Below are positions 1 through 5,448 of a stretch of DNA of 7,284 nt, one piece after another. This DNA comes from Ardenticatenales bacterium (GTDB taxonomy: Bacteria; Chloroflexota; Anaerolineae; Ardenticatenales; Ardenticatenaceae). The notes beneath the pieces are model-generated. The model ran no database searches. It was not told the origin of the DNA and worked only from the letters and a program-made list of their open reading frames with translations. The DNA is taken from assembly GCA_013812995.1 (NCBI GenBank), contig JACCSL010000418.1, positions 1 through 7,284 of the forward strand, given 5' to 3'. Position 1 is the first letter of the stretch. Every line of letters starts with the position of its first letter. The position numbers were made by a program, and so were the translations under genes.

Positions 1-2
1 AC

Positions 3-806
3 CCTGAGCAGCGGCAGCTAGCCCTTTTCTCCACGCCGGTCGAGAGTGGCGACGGAAATCATCTGGGGCGGCTGTTTGTCTTCCGCGACGTGACACACGA
101 GCGCGAAGCAGACCGCATGAGGAGCGAGTTTGTCTCGATGGTCTCGCATGAACTGCGTACCCCCCTGACCGCGATCAAGGGGTTCGTCGATCTGCTCGTG
201 GGGGGCGAGGTTGGGGAGTTGGAAGAGGAACAGCGCGAGTTCCTGGATATTGTGAAGTACAATGCGGATCGCCTGATGGGTTTAATCAGCGATCTGCTGG
301 ATCTGTCACAGATCGAGGCGGGGAAAATTGCGTTGGAGTTGGCCCCGGTGGACCTCTTGCCACTCATCCGCATGGTGGTGACAACGTTGCGTCGCCAGAT
401 AGAAGCGAAAGGACAACAGATTCTTCTGGCGCTACCCGCGACGCTGCCCAGCGTGCGGGCGGATGCGGACCGCCTCAGCCAGGTGCTGATGAATCTCCTG
501 TCGAATGCGCATAAATATACCCCCGAGGGCGGTAAGATTATCATCTCGGGGCGGATGGTGCAGGGGCAGGTCGCCCTCTCCGTGCAGGATACCGGCATTG
601 GGCTCTCCCCGGAGGAGCAGGAAAAGCTCTTCACGCGCTTTTTCCGCGCGCCCAACCAACAGACCCGCACCGAAAAGGGCACGGGGTTGGGACTGGCGAT
701 CACGCGCTCGCTGGTGCAGCTTCACGGCAGCACCATTGCGGTGCATAGCGTGCCCAACGAGGGCTCAACCTTTACCTTCACCTTGCCTGTAGCCGAAGAC
801 GCCTAG
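3..806 (+). CDS. PAS-containing sensor histidine kinase, C-terminal part (5' end outside window)
   Basis: This is the transmitter half of a two-component sensor kinase, which autophosphorylates on a histidine and passes the phosphate to a response regulator. The frame is open from the window edge, so 267 residues are visible and the true start lies upstream. The first 30 residues (ending GRLFVFRDVTHERE) look like the last strands of a PAS domain and the linker to the dimerisation helix. The H-box SHELRTPL follows, with the phospho-acceptor His at bases 147-149. The ATPase domain then shows an N-box (LMNLLSNAHKYTPEGG), a G1 box (DTGIGL), an F-box (LFTRFFRA) and a G2 box (GTGLGLAI), all intact. 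A GTG at 90 could be called as a start, but the PAS-like sequence continues upstream in frame without a stop, so that would be artificial. No response regulator follows. The input signal cannot be inferred. The family call is very secure. Confidence 0.95.
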   Translation, partial: PEQRQLALFSTPVESGDGNHLGRLFVFRDVTHEREADRMRSEFVSMVSHELRTPLTAIKGFVDLLVGGEVGELEEEQREFLDIVKYNADRLMGLISDLLDLSQIEAGKIALELAPVDLLPLIRMVVTTLRRQIEAKGQQILLALPATLPSVRADADRLSQVLMNLLSNAHKYTPEGGKIIISGRMVQGQVALSVQDTGIGLSPEEQEKLFTRFFRAPNQQTRTEKGTGLGLAITRSLVQLHGSTIAVHSVPNEGSTFTFTLPVAEDA

Positions 807-1128
807 ATACCCCAACTTGTGTCATGTCGGACTAGAACCACCATCGACTCATAAAAGGAGAGACTGTCTAAAGTCGGGGGGAGGGAGCATAGCCCCACAT
901 CCCCACAACACTGCAAACTAGGCAAAGCCATTACACCGCCACACTATTGACATAATCATCTAAAAGCGAGTTCTACCCAATCGCCCCCCTAGAATCCCGA
1001 CCTTGCTCACGACGTTGCCCTCGTCGGCCACCGCCACCACGTAGGTTTTTGCATATAGTGAGTGTCTTAACCGCCACAACAACAGCGTTGACCAGCGAGT
1101 CATTGTAACGTAGGCAAATACTGGTCCA
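807..1128. other. Gene-poor region between kinase and recombinase remnant
   Basis: These 322 bases contain no convincing gene. The one - strand frame here (ending near 960) has no recognisable family features and no ribosome binding site. Base composition is more AT-rich and less codon-like than the flanks. A perfect TTGACA box lies at 947-952, but no acceptable -10 box stands 16-18 bases downstream. No clear terminator was seen for the kinase; the G-run and C-run near 874-906 could pair weakly but lack a T-run. The stretch may be decayed mobile-element DNA next to the recombinase fragment. Confidence 0.5.
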
Positions 1129-1503
1129 CTACAGCCCGACTTTCCCCGCTGCATTATCCCGAAACAGGTTGCCCTCGCGGATGTAGCGTCGCACCATCGC
1201 CTCGGACTTGTGGCCGGTCTGGCGCATAATGTCGCGCTCGCTGGCCCCCGCCGCTGCCGCCGAGGTGGCGAGACCCGCGCGCAAGGAGTGGCCGCCGAAT
1301 TTCTCGGGGTCGAGCCCGGCTCGCTCCGCCGCGCGTTTGACGATGAGCGCTACCGCATAGGTCGAGAGTCGCTTGGCCTGCACTTGGCTGTGGCGGTTGA
1401 CCCCCCGGAAGATTGACCCCTCCGTATGTTCAGGGGAAAGAGATCGCATGAGTTTACCCTTTGCCAGGAGGTGCATCCTGTGTGCCCGCACCCCCTGATA
1501 TCT
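1129..1503 (-). pseudogene. Tyrosine recombinase (phage integrase family), N-terminally truncated remnant
   Basis: The translated frame holds the C-terminal catalytic half of a tyrosine site-specific recombinase, which cuts and rejoins DNA through a covalent 3'-phosphotyrosine. Visible catalytic motifs in order are the His-x-x-Arg box (GGHSLRAGLAT), the second His in the QTGHKS motif, and the nucleophile region VRRYIREGNLF with the Tyr. The tail FRDNAAGKVGL is typical of this subgroup. The first catalytic Arg and the whole N-terminal SAM-like DNA-binding domain are missing. A stop codon at 1504-1506 closes the frame just upstream of where the homology begins (VRAHRMHLLAKG resembles the usual conserved VRA-x-x-x-WL stretch). 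The best start would be a GTG at 1491, giving 120 residues against about 300 for a complete enzyme. It cannot be active alone, so it is a remnant of an integrated element. The family call is secure; pseudogene status is inferred from the missing half. Confidence 0.85.
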
Positions 1504-1550
1504 CTACAATGAATCAACCTTCGCCCCTTGTGGAGCGACTAGCCGAACGG

Positions 1551-1596
1551 AAAGACGCCGCATATCCTGGCCGAGGAGCCGAGGAGCGGCGTTTTT
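1551..1596. terminator. Hairpin with T-run, terminator or attenuator-like
   Basis: The arms ACGCCGC (1555-1561) and GCGGCGT (1586-1592) form a 7-bp GC-rich stem. It can be lengthened by AAAG against the TTTT run that follows, as in an intrinsic terminator. The loop is long (24 bases) and can fold further (GGCC-GAGGA-GCC). No intact + strand gene lies upstream, so it may terminate an ancestral transcript, act on the - strand before the recombinase remnant, or sit in the leader of the gene at 1700. Confidence 0.5.
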
Positions 1597-1699
1597 CGTT
1601 GCTGCTATCATAACGGCAGGATCGGCAGGGAGCAACGACAACGGCAACCAACACACATAGCTTCCGCCGGATAGGTGAGAGGAGAAACAAGGAGGAAAG

Positions 1700-2530
1700 A
1701 TGCCTTCGACCTTTGGTTACCGTCCTGTCTTCAGCGACGTCCATGCCCAGACGCTGCACCAGGCGATTACCATGCAGGAGCCGGGCACGCTGCTGCGCGA
1801 CCTGGAGGCGCTGCTTGCCTACCTGCGCGAGCACCCGCCCCGCCTGACGGCGAAGGGCCAGCTTCCCCTGGCCGCCCTGCGCCCCATGAATGAGCAGCTC
1901 GTGCGGCCCCTCCAGGTGGGCCTGGCCCGCCCCCAGCAGCGCTCCTACCCGCACCTGAACGGTCTCTATCTCCTCCTGCGTGCCTCGGGGCTCACCGTCA
2001 TCGACCGCAACCATCTGGCTGTGGATGAGACCGTTCTGGCCGACTGGCAGCGCCTCAACCCGGCAGAACGCTACGGCTCGCTCCTGGAAAGCTGGCTGTT
2101 GCGCGGCTACCCGGAGATCATCGGTGAGCGTGCCGGGTGGCTCTGGGACCACCCCGAGCACTTCCGGCTGTGCCTGGAGTTCTTTGCGGAGTTACCCGAC
2201 GAGGGGATTGCCGCGGAAGGGCTCTCTTTCCTCGCCTATCGTCCCGGCTGGTACAACCTGGCGCTGCTCGACCTCTTCGGCCTGCTGACCATTCAGCACG
2301 GCGAGCCCATCACCGGGCAGGGCTGGCAGATCGAGCAGGTGCAGCCCACACTCTTCGGCCAGGCGCTCCTGGCCCTCCTCTGGAACCTCTACTTCCTGGA
2401 CGATGAGCTCTACTATACGCGCGACCCAAAGGGGACGATCCCCATCGGCATCTGGCAGCCGCTCCTGGCTCCCTACTTCCCGGACTGGCAGCAGACCCAG
2501 GGGACGCCCCCCGCGCAATACCATTGGTGA
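1700..2530 (+). CDS. Hypothetical protein, possibly the N-terminal half of a pRiA4b ORF-3-type protein
   Basis: The product is 276 residues. The start is well supported: a perfect AAGGAGG (1689-1695) lies four bases before the ATG. The protein is soluble-looking, rich in Leu, Pro and Trp, with no signal peptide or membrane segment. Segments such as SYPHLNGLYLLLRASGLTV, LNPAERYGSLLESWLLRG and a later RPGWYNLALLDLFGLLTI resemble, from memory, the N-terminal region of large Chloroflexota and Firmicutes proteins annotated as plasmid pRiA4b ORF-3 family. In those, a C-terminal domain resembling the IS1096 TnpR-type passenger domain follows. Here the protein stops after PYFPDWQ and a short unrelated-looking tail, so that domain is absent. 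It could be a natural short form or a truncated gene. No catalytic motif was seen and the function is unknown. The gene itself is confident; the family link is tentative. Confidence 0.8.
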   Translation: MPSTFGYRPVFSDVHAQTLHQAITMQEPGTLLRDLEALLAYLREHPPRLTAKGQLPLAALRPMNEQLVRPLQVGLARPQQRSYPHLNGLYLLLRASGLTVIDRNHLAVDETVLADWQRLNPAERYGSLLESWLLRGYPEIIGERAGWLWDHPEHFRLCLEFFAELPDEGIAAEGLSFLAYRPGWYNLALLDLFGLLTIQHGEPITGQGWQIEQVQPTLFGQALLALLWNLYFLDDELYYTRDPKGTIPIGIWQPLLAPYFPDWQQTQGTPPAQYHW

Positions 2531-2556
2531 GGGGGCGCACTCAGGAAGGCATGGCA

Positions 2557-2643
2557 ATGACCGAAATCAGTCCGTCAATGGCAGAGCACCGCTGGGCTGC
2601 GCGAGGAATGACGCTGCCAGCGGGCGGCAGGGCGAAGTCGTAA
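2557..2643 (+). CDS. Possible 28-residue small ORF ending in the 16S-like block
   Basis: An AGGAAGG sequence (2543-2549) sits seven bases before an ATG that opens a 28-codon frame ending at TAA 2641-2643. The peptide contains RGMTLPAGGRAKS at its C-terminus. The last codons and the stop lie inside the block matching 16S rRNA. No family is recognised. It could be a leader peptide, a fragment of a decayed element, or chance; the ribosome binding site is the only positive evidence. Confidence 0.25.
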   Translation: MTEISPSMAEHRWAARGMTLPAGGRAKS

Positions 2644-2655
2644 CAAGGTAGCCGT
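2631..2655 (+). other. Short block identical to a conserved 16S rRNA 3'-end segment
   Basis: The block begins GGCGAAGTCGTAACAAGG and continues TAGCCGT. It matches the near-universal 16S rRNA segment used as the 1492R primer site (E. coli numbering about 1492-1512) without mismatch over 21 bases (2635-2655). The flanks do not continue as 16S: the rest of helix 45 and the anti-Shine-Dalgarno tail GGATCACCTCC are missing downstream, and helix 44 is not recognisable upstream. It is therefore not a 16S gene but an isolated tag. A mobile-element or intron sequence that carries this motif is an alternative. Confidence 0.75.
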
Positions 2656-2695
2656 CGAGACGACAAGCGGCGGAGGCAGCCGGGTTCCGGTCCGG

Positions 2696-2716
2696 GTTGA
2701 ACAAATTTTGCACAAC
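2696..2716. promoter_or_regulatory. 21-bp palindrome, candidate operator
   Basis: The sequence GTTG-AA-CAAA-T-TTTG-CA-CAAC is an interrupted inverted repeat: the arms GTTG/CAAC and CAAA/TTTG pair symmetrically around a central T (2706), with a symmetric two-base mismatch on each side. It ends exactly where the -35 box of the promoter at 2717 begins. Odd-length symmetric palindromes at this place are typical binding sites for dimeric repressors. The UPF0175 antitoxin encoded just downstream is the natural candidate for autoregulation; this is inference. Confidence 0.5.
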
Positions 2717-2745
2717 TTGACTGGGGGCGAGCCGCTGGGGATACT
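2717..2745 (+). promoter_or_regulatory. Sigma70-type promoter of the UPF0175/DUF3368 pair
   Basis: TTGACT (2717-2722, five of six consensus bases) is followed after 17 bases by GATACT (2740-2745, four of six). Transcription would start near 2752, leaving a short leader with a GAGAGG ribosome binding site (2759-2764) before the ATG at 2771. Spacing is optimal and the position fits the gene pair. Confidence 0.55.
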
Positions 2746-2770
2746 GAAAAGAGAGAAAGAGAGGGTGACG

Positions 2771-3022
2771 ATGCGACTGACCTTGCAATTCCCCGATGAA
2801 CTCCTTGAAACCCTGGGTGAAACAGACGCCTCCTTTCAGGAGCTGGCCCAGGAATTACTTCTGGCGAAGCTTTACGAGCTAGGCCGGATCACCTCCAGCC
2901 TAGCCGCGCAGTCGCTGGGTATCTCACGGCGCGAGTTCCTGGAGCGTATCGGCCAATATCAGGTTTCGCTCTTCGAGGAACAGAGCGCCGCCGGACTGGA
3001 CGAGGAAGCGACCCTTGGTTGA
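2771..3022 (+). CDS. UPF0175 family protein, predicted antitoxin
   Basis: The product is 83 residues. It begins MRLTLQFPDELLETLG, the usual opening of UPF0175 proteins, and continues with a helix-rich core (EELAQE-like, LLLAKLYELGRIT). A predicted helix-turn-helix covers about residues 38-62 (LGRITSSLAAQSLGISRREFLERI), followed by a short C-terminal tail. The family is regarded as a small DNA-binding antitoxin that usually sits before a PIN-type or DUF3368 gene, exactly as here. I chose the ATG at 2771 because GAGAGG lies six bases upstream and the protein then matches the family's usual length. An in-frame ATG at 2708 would fall inside the palindrome and upstream of the promoter's start site. 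The gene overlaps the next by eight bases, suggesting translational coupling. The antitoxin role is inferred from family and context. Confidence 0.85.
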   Translation: MRLTLQFPDELLETLGETDASFQELAQELLLAKLYELGRITSSLAAQSLGISRREFLERIGQYQVSLFEEQSAAGLDEEATLG

Positions 3023-3494
3023 GCGACCGGTGGTGTCGAACACCACGCCACTGATTGTGCTGGCAGGTATCGGTCACCTATGGCTGCTACCCGATCTCTA
3101 TGGAGAAATTTGGGTGGCCGAAAGCGTGCGGGCGGAGTTCGCCGCACGCCCCGCTATGCAGGACCCCGACCTGGACCAACTGCCGTGGCTGCATGTCCAG
3201 GCGGTGGTAGAACCTACCCTGCCATTGCCGCAATTGGATCAGGGCGAGGCAGATACGATTCGGTTGGCGTTGGCACTCCAGGCCCGCGTGATCTTGCTCG
3301 ACGAGCGGTTGGGGCGGCGTGTGGCACGAGACCTGGCCCTGCCTGTGGCAGGGAGCCTGGCTGTGCTGCTTCGCGCCCGACAGCAGGGTCTCATCCCCGC
3401 CGTAGCGCCGCTCCTGGACGAGATGGTGGCCCAAGGGCGATACCTCTCCGCTGCCCTACGTCGCCAGGTGCTGATTGCCGCTGGGGAAACCTGA
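3015..3494 (+). CDS. DUF3368 (PIN-like) protein, predicted toxin nuclease
   Basis: The product is 159 residues. The opening VVSNTTPLIVLAGIG and the stretch LYGEIWVAESVRAEF are typical of DUF3368, a PIN-domain-like family predicted to act as a metal-dependent RNase. Acidic residues at the expected places are E78 and D80 (GEADTIRLAL) and D96/E97 (LLDERLGRRVA); N9 stands in the first motif, as in many members. The C-terminal part (VAGSLAVLLRARQQGLIP, then PLLDEMVAQGRYLS) also follows the family closely, so the gene is complete. The start is TTG at 3015, overlapping the antitoxin gene; GTG codons at 3030 and 3033 are alternatives that would trim five or six residues. Partner: the UPF0175 protein. 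Whether the pair works as a toxin-antitoxin module is predicted, not shown. Confidence 0.85.
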   Translation: MVERPVVSNTTPLIVLAGIGHLWLLPDLYGEIWVAESVRAEFAARPAMQDPDLDQLPWLHVQAVVEPTLPLPQLDQGEADTIRLALALQARVILLDERLGRRVARDLALPVAGSLAVLLRARQQGLIPAVAPLLDEMVAQGRYLSAALRRQVLIAAGET

Positions 3495-3551
3495 AGAAGT
3501 AGCAAGCTATTCTTTGGTGTGTGCGGGGCGTCCTAGGTTTCTGGGAGGAGT

Positions 3552-3833
3552 ATGACAGAGGAAGAATCAAAACGCTTCAGCAATCGCGTGCGCTGCCTTC
3601 TCACCTGGGAACCCACTACCAAAAAGGAGGCCGCGCTGACAGGTGCGGCAGCGGCCAGCCTTCCTCTGGCGCTATCCTGGTGGCACAACTGGCAGAATCT
3701 GCCCTTGTTGCTGGCGATGGCCGCTACCTGGTTTGTCCTTTTCGGGCTTGGCAATCCCCGCTTTCGCCGCAGATACCAGCAGAGAAAAGCGTTGGAGCCC
3801 GAGCGAGACCAGAGCCAGCAATTGAAGCCGTGA
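3552..3833 (+). CDS. Small two-helix membrane protein of unknown function
   Basis: The product is 93 residues. GGGAGGAG ends one base before the ATG, so the start is close but plausible and no better in-frame alternative exists. A charged N-terminus (MTEEESKRF) is followed by two hydrophobic segments, about residues 27-44 and 49-67, joined by a tight Trp-rich turn (SWWHNWQN). A basic stretch (NPRFRRRYQQRK) and a polar tail follow. By the positive-inside rule both ends are likely cytoplasmic, with a helical hairpin in the membrane. No family is recognised. It lies 57 bases after the DUF3368 gene and 16 bases before the HEAT gene, so it probably belongs to the same transcript. An overlapping frame from 3521 has no such features and is judged a shadow. 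Confidence 0.65.
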   Translation: MTEEESKRFSNRVRCLLTWEPTTKKEAALTGAAAASLPLALSWWHNWQNLPLLLAMAATWFVLFGLGNPRFRRRYQQRKALEPERDQSQQLKP

Positions 3834-3849
3834 TCTGAGCGATGAGGAC

Positions 3850-4884
3850 ATGACCATGCAGTGGCACGAGGTGTGTGAACACTACCCGGAGCAGTGGCTC
3901 ATTGTAGAAGACCTATCGGTGCGGGTGGGTGCCGACGAGCAGCGCTACCTGGACGAGGTAGCGGTCATCGAGCCCTGCCCTGATGTGAGGGCGGCTCATC
4001 GCCGCTCCCAGCAACTCCACTACCGCCATCCAGAGCGGGAGTTCTACCCCGTCCATACCCGCCATCATGCAGGATGGGGCATGTCCGATCCCTTACCCCC
4101 GCGCCGTACCCCTGTCCCCGGCGAAATCGAGGCGCTCTATTGCCAACTGCGGGCGGAGGAGCGACGTACCCAAATCGAAGCAGGCTATGCCCTGATGCGC
4201 CTGGATCCCCCACCGCTGGAGTGGCTGCTGGCCGCCCTCCAGGATGAAGATTGGCGGATGCGTTCCATCGTCGCCTTTTTGCTCTCGGAAACCGGCGAAG
4301 TGCAGGCCACCGAGCCCCTCATCGCGCTGTTAGGCGACGCACACGCCAGTGTTCGTTGGGACGCCGCGAACACGCTGGGGCATCTGGGCGACCAGCGTGC
4401 GGTATTGCCGCTGATCCGGTGCTTGCGTGATCCGGCAGCCAACGTGCGCTGGTGCGCCGCCTGGGCACTGGGCACCCTGCGGGATAAGCGCGCGGTGGAG
4501 CCACTGATTCAGGCGCTGGCGGACGACGATAGTGGGGTGCAACACCACGCAGCGGAGGCGCTGGGAAATCTGGGCGATGCCCGCGCCACCCTGCCCCTGA
4601 TCGAGAAACTGGATGATGCGGACGTTGGGGTGCGCCAGATGGTGGCACTCGTGCTGGGTCTGTTGGGCGATAAGCGGGCCACTGCCCCTCTCCTGGACCA
4701 CCTGCAAGACGCAAGCAACCATGTGCGGCAGTATGTGTTTCAGGCATTGGGGAATCTGGGGGGAGGGGAGGTGCTGGTGCGCCTCCGGGCCGCCGCCCAG
4801 ACCGAAGCAGATAGCGCGGTGCAGGCCACAGCCATCCGAGTCATCGAGCGTGTTGAAGCACATCTAGAAAGGGGGGAACCTTGA
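3850..4884 (+). CDS. HEAT-repeat (PBS lyase-type) protein with W-x-E-V-C-E-x-Y-P-type N-terminal domain
   Basis: The product is 344 residues. Residues 1-72 form a small domain (WHEVCEHYPEQWLIVE ... REFYPVHTRH) that I recall from cyanobacterial and Chloroflexota proteins of unknown function. A Pro-rich linker (about 76-92) follows, then a helical segment at about 92-121. Residues 122-338 then consist of seven 31-residue HEAT units with the pattern PLIxxLxDxxxxVRxxAAxxLGxLGDxR; units two to six are very regular. Such solenoids act as protein-binding scaffolds; relatives include phycobilin lyases, but phycobilin chemistry is not implied here. The ATG at 3850 has GATGAGG nearby; a second ATG at 3856 is possible. 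The stop overlaps the start of the next gene (TTGA), indicating coupling. The partner is unknown. Confidence 0.85.
   Translation: MTMQWHEVCEHYPEQWLIVEDLSVRVGADEQRYLDEVAVIEPCPDVRAAHRRSQQLHYRHPEREFYPVHTRHHAGWGMSDPLPPRRTPVPGEIEALYCQLRAEERRTQIEAGYALMRLDPPPLEWLLAALQDEDWRMRSIVAFLLSETGEVQATEPLIALLGDAHASVRWDAANTLGHLGDQRAVLPLIRCLRDPAANVRWCAAWALGTLRDKRAVEPLIQALADDDSGVQHHAAEALGNLGDARATLPLIEKLDDADVGVRQMVALVLGLLGDKRATAPLLDHLQDASNHVRQYVFQALGNLGGGEVLVRLRAAAQTEADSAVQATAIRVIERVEAHLERGEP
4213..4863 (+). repeat. Seven tandem 93-bp units encoding HEAT repeats
   Basis: The coding region divides without remainder into seven 93-base units (31 residues each) starting at 4213, 4306, 4399, 4492, 4585, 4678 and 4771. 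The five from 4306 to 4770 share PLI/PLL near the start, VR or VQ in the middle, and LGxLGD/LG-x-LRD near the end. The first and last are more diverged capping units. Conservation is at protein level, and bases differ widely between units, so this is an old repeat rather than a recent duplication. Confidence 0.8.
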
Positions 4885-5240
4885 CAACGAGTGAGGAGCA
4901 GTACGAGGAGGTTGTGGACGAACTCGTCTTCACGGAGCAAGTCACACCTGGCAAAGCATTCGGGATGCCCTGCCTGTATGCGAACGGCTACCTGTTTGCC
5001 GGTTTAGAGGCGGGAGAACTGGTGATGAAACTACCCGAACCAGAACGGACGCGTGCCCTCAAGCTACCTGGCGCATCTCTCTTCGACCCCTCTGGGCGCG
5101 ACATGCCGATGCGCGAATGGGTGCAAGTCCCTGTCCAACACGCCGCTCTCTGGAACGAGTTGGCGCACGCTGCCCTGGCGTACATCCGCTCCTTCCCGCC
5201 CAAGCCACCTAGAACCAAACGAGGCAAGGCAGAGGGTTGA
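4881..5240 (+). CDS. TfoX N-terminal-domain-like small protein
   Basis: The product is 119 residues. The core matches the TfoX/Sxy N-terminal fold as seen in many stand-alone small proteins: KAFGMPCLYANGYLFAGLEAGELVMKLP, then an FDPSGRDMPMREWVQVP segment, then a C-terminal helix (LAHAALAYIRSF) and a basic tail. In gamma-proteobacteria TfoX is a competence regulator, but stand-alone members in other phyla have no settled function, so no competence role is claimed. The start is TTG at 4881, with AGGGGGG just upstream, overlapping the stop of the HEAT gene by four bases (TTGA). An in-frame ATG would remove the conserved core's beginning. This is the last gene before the terminator at 5381. Confidence 0.75.
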   Translation: MTTSEEQYEEVVDELVFTEQVTPGKAFGMPCLYANGYLFAGLEAGELVMKLPEPERTRALKLPGASLFDPSGRDMPMREWVQVPVQHAALWNELAHAALAYIRSFPPKPPRTKRGKAEG

Positions 5241-5266
5241 CCATGCCCGCTATCCCCCTTTATACT
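5237..5266 (+). promoter_or_regulatory. Sigma70-type promoter upstream of the helicase
   Basis: TTGACC (5237-5242) overlaps the stop of the TfoX-like gene and is followed after 18 bases by TATACT (5261-5266). Both boxes match consensus at five of six positions. Transcription would begin near 5273, giving a leader of about 175 bases before the helicase ATG. Confidence 0.5.
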
Positions 5267-5272
5267 AAAAAC

Positions 5273-5412
5273 GACTCTGGCCTGTGTTGGACGCACAAAC
5301 CAGAGCCTAGCCAACCGCCAGGGGCCCGGCGGCAGTTGCTTCAACTGTAGCACAACCGTGCCACTTTGAAACCTACCCTCACGCCCCAACTTGTGCTGGG
5401 GCGTTTTGTTTT
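5273..5412 (+). ncRNA. Candidate structured leader RNA or small RNA
   Basis: Between a good promoter (start about 5273) and an intrinsic terminator lie four successive hairpins. P1: CTCTGG 5275-5280 with CCAGAG 5300-5305, helped by TGTG/CACA inside. P2: CCGCC 5315-5319 with GGCGG 5328-5332, with the self-complementary GGGCCC in its loop. P3: CAGTTG 5333-5338 with CAACTG 5342-5347, directly stacked on P2. P4: GCAC 5350-5353 with GTGC 5358-5361. The terminator loop TTGTGC (5391-5396) is complementary to two copies of GCACAA (5293-5298 and 5350-5355), so an alternative fold is possible. It matches no RNA family I know. It could be a free RNA of about 140 bases or an attenuator of the helicase. 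Confidence 0.4.
5381..5412 (+). terminator. Intrinsic terminator before the helicase
   Basis: ACGCCCCA (5381-5388) pairs with TGGGGCGT (5397-5404) around an eight-base loop, and TTTTGTTTT follows. This is a textbook rho-independent terminator. It would end the transcript of the genes at 2771-5240 and also any transcript from the promoter at 5237, leaving 36 bases to the helicase ATG. Confidence 0.85.
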
Positions 5413-5448
5413 CCCTTGGGTTGGATCATTTCGCAACGGAGTCTCATC

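Noticed and set aside
810..821. CCCCAACTTGTG shared with the terminator near 5384-5395
   Set aside because: A 12-base match is expected about once by chance in a window of this size, and the first copy cannot form the terminator stem.
947..976. Perfect TTGACA box as a possible promoter
   Set aside because: No acceptable -10 box 16-18 bases downstream and no + strand gene follows.
960..1154. 64-codon - strand frame in the gene-poor region
   Set aside because: No ribosome binding site, no recognisable motif, and it overlaps the end of the recombinase remnant.
1514..2161. 215-codon open frame on the - strand
   Set aside because: It lies antisense to the gene at 1700, which has a perfect ribosome binding site. 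The translation is low-complexity Gln/Arg-rich and matches nothing.
2531..2770. A real 16S rRNA gene end or a CRISPR or group II intron domain V
   Set aside because: Only about 25 bases match 16S, with no helix 45 or anti-Shine-Dalgarno tail. No spaced direct repeats and no recognisable domain V stem-loop were seen.
4330..4863. 177-codon open frame on the - strand across the HEAT repeats
   Set aside because: It is a mirror frame of the repeat region; its periodicity only reflects the 93-base units.
4213..4863. Recent tandem duplication
   Set aside because: The 93-base units are conserved at protein level but differ widely in bases, so they are ordinary HEAT repeats.
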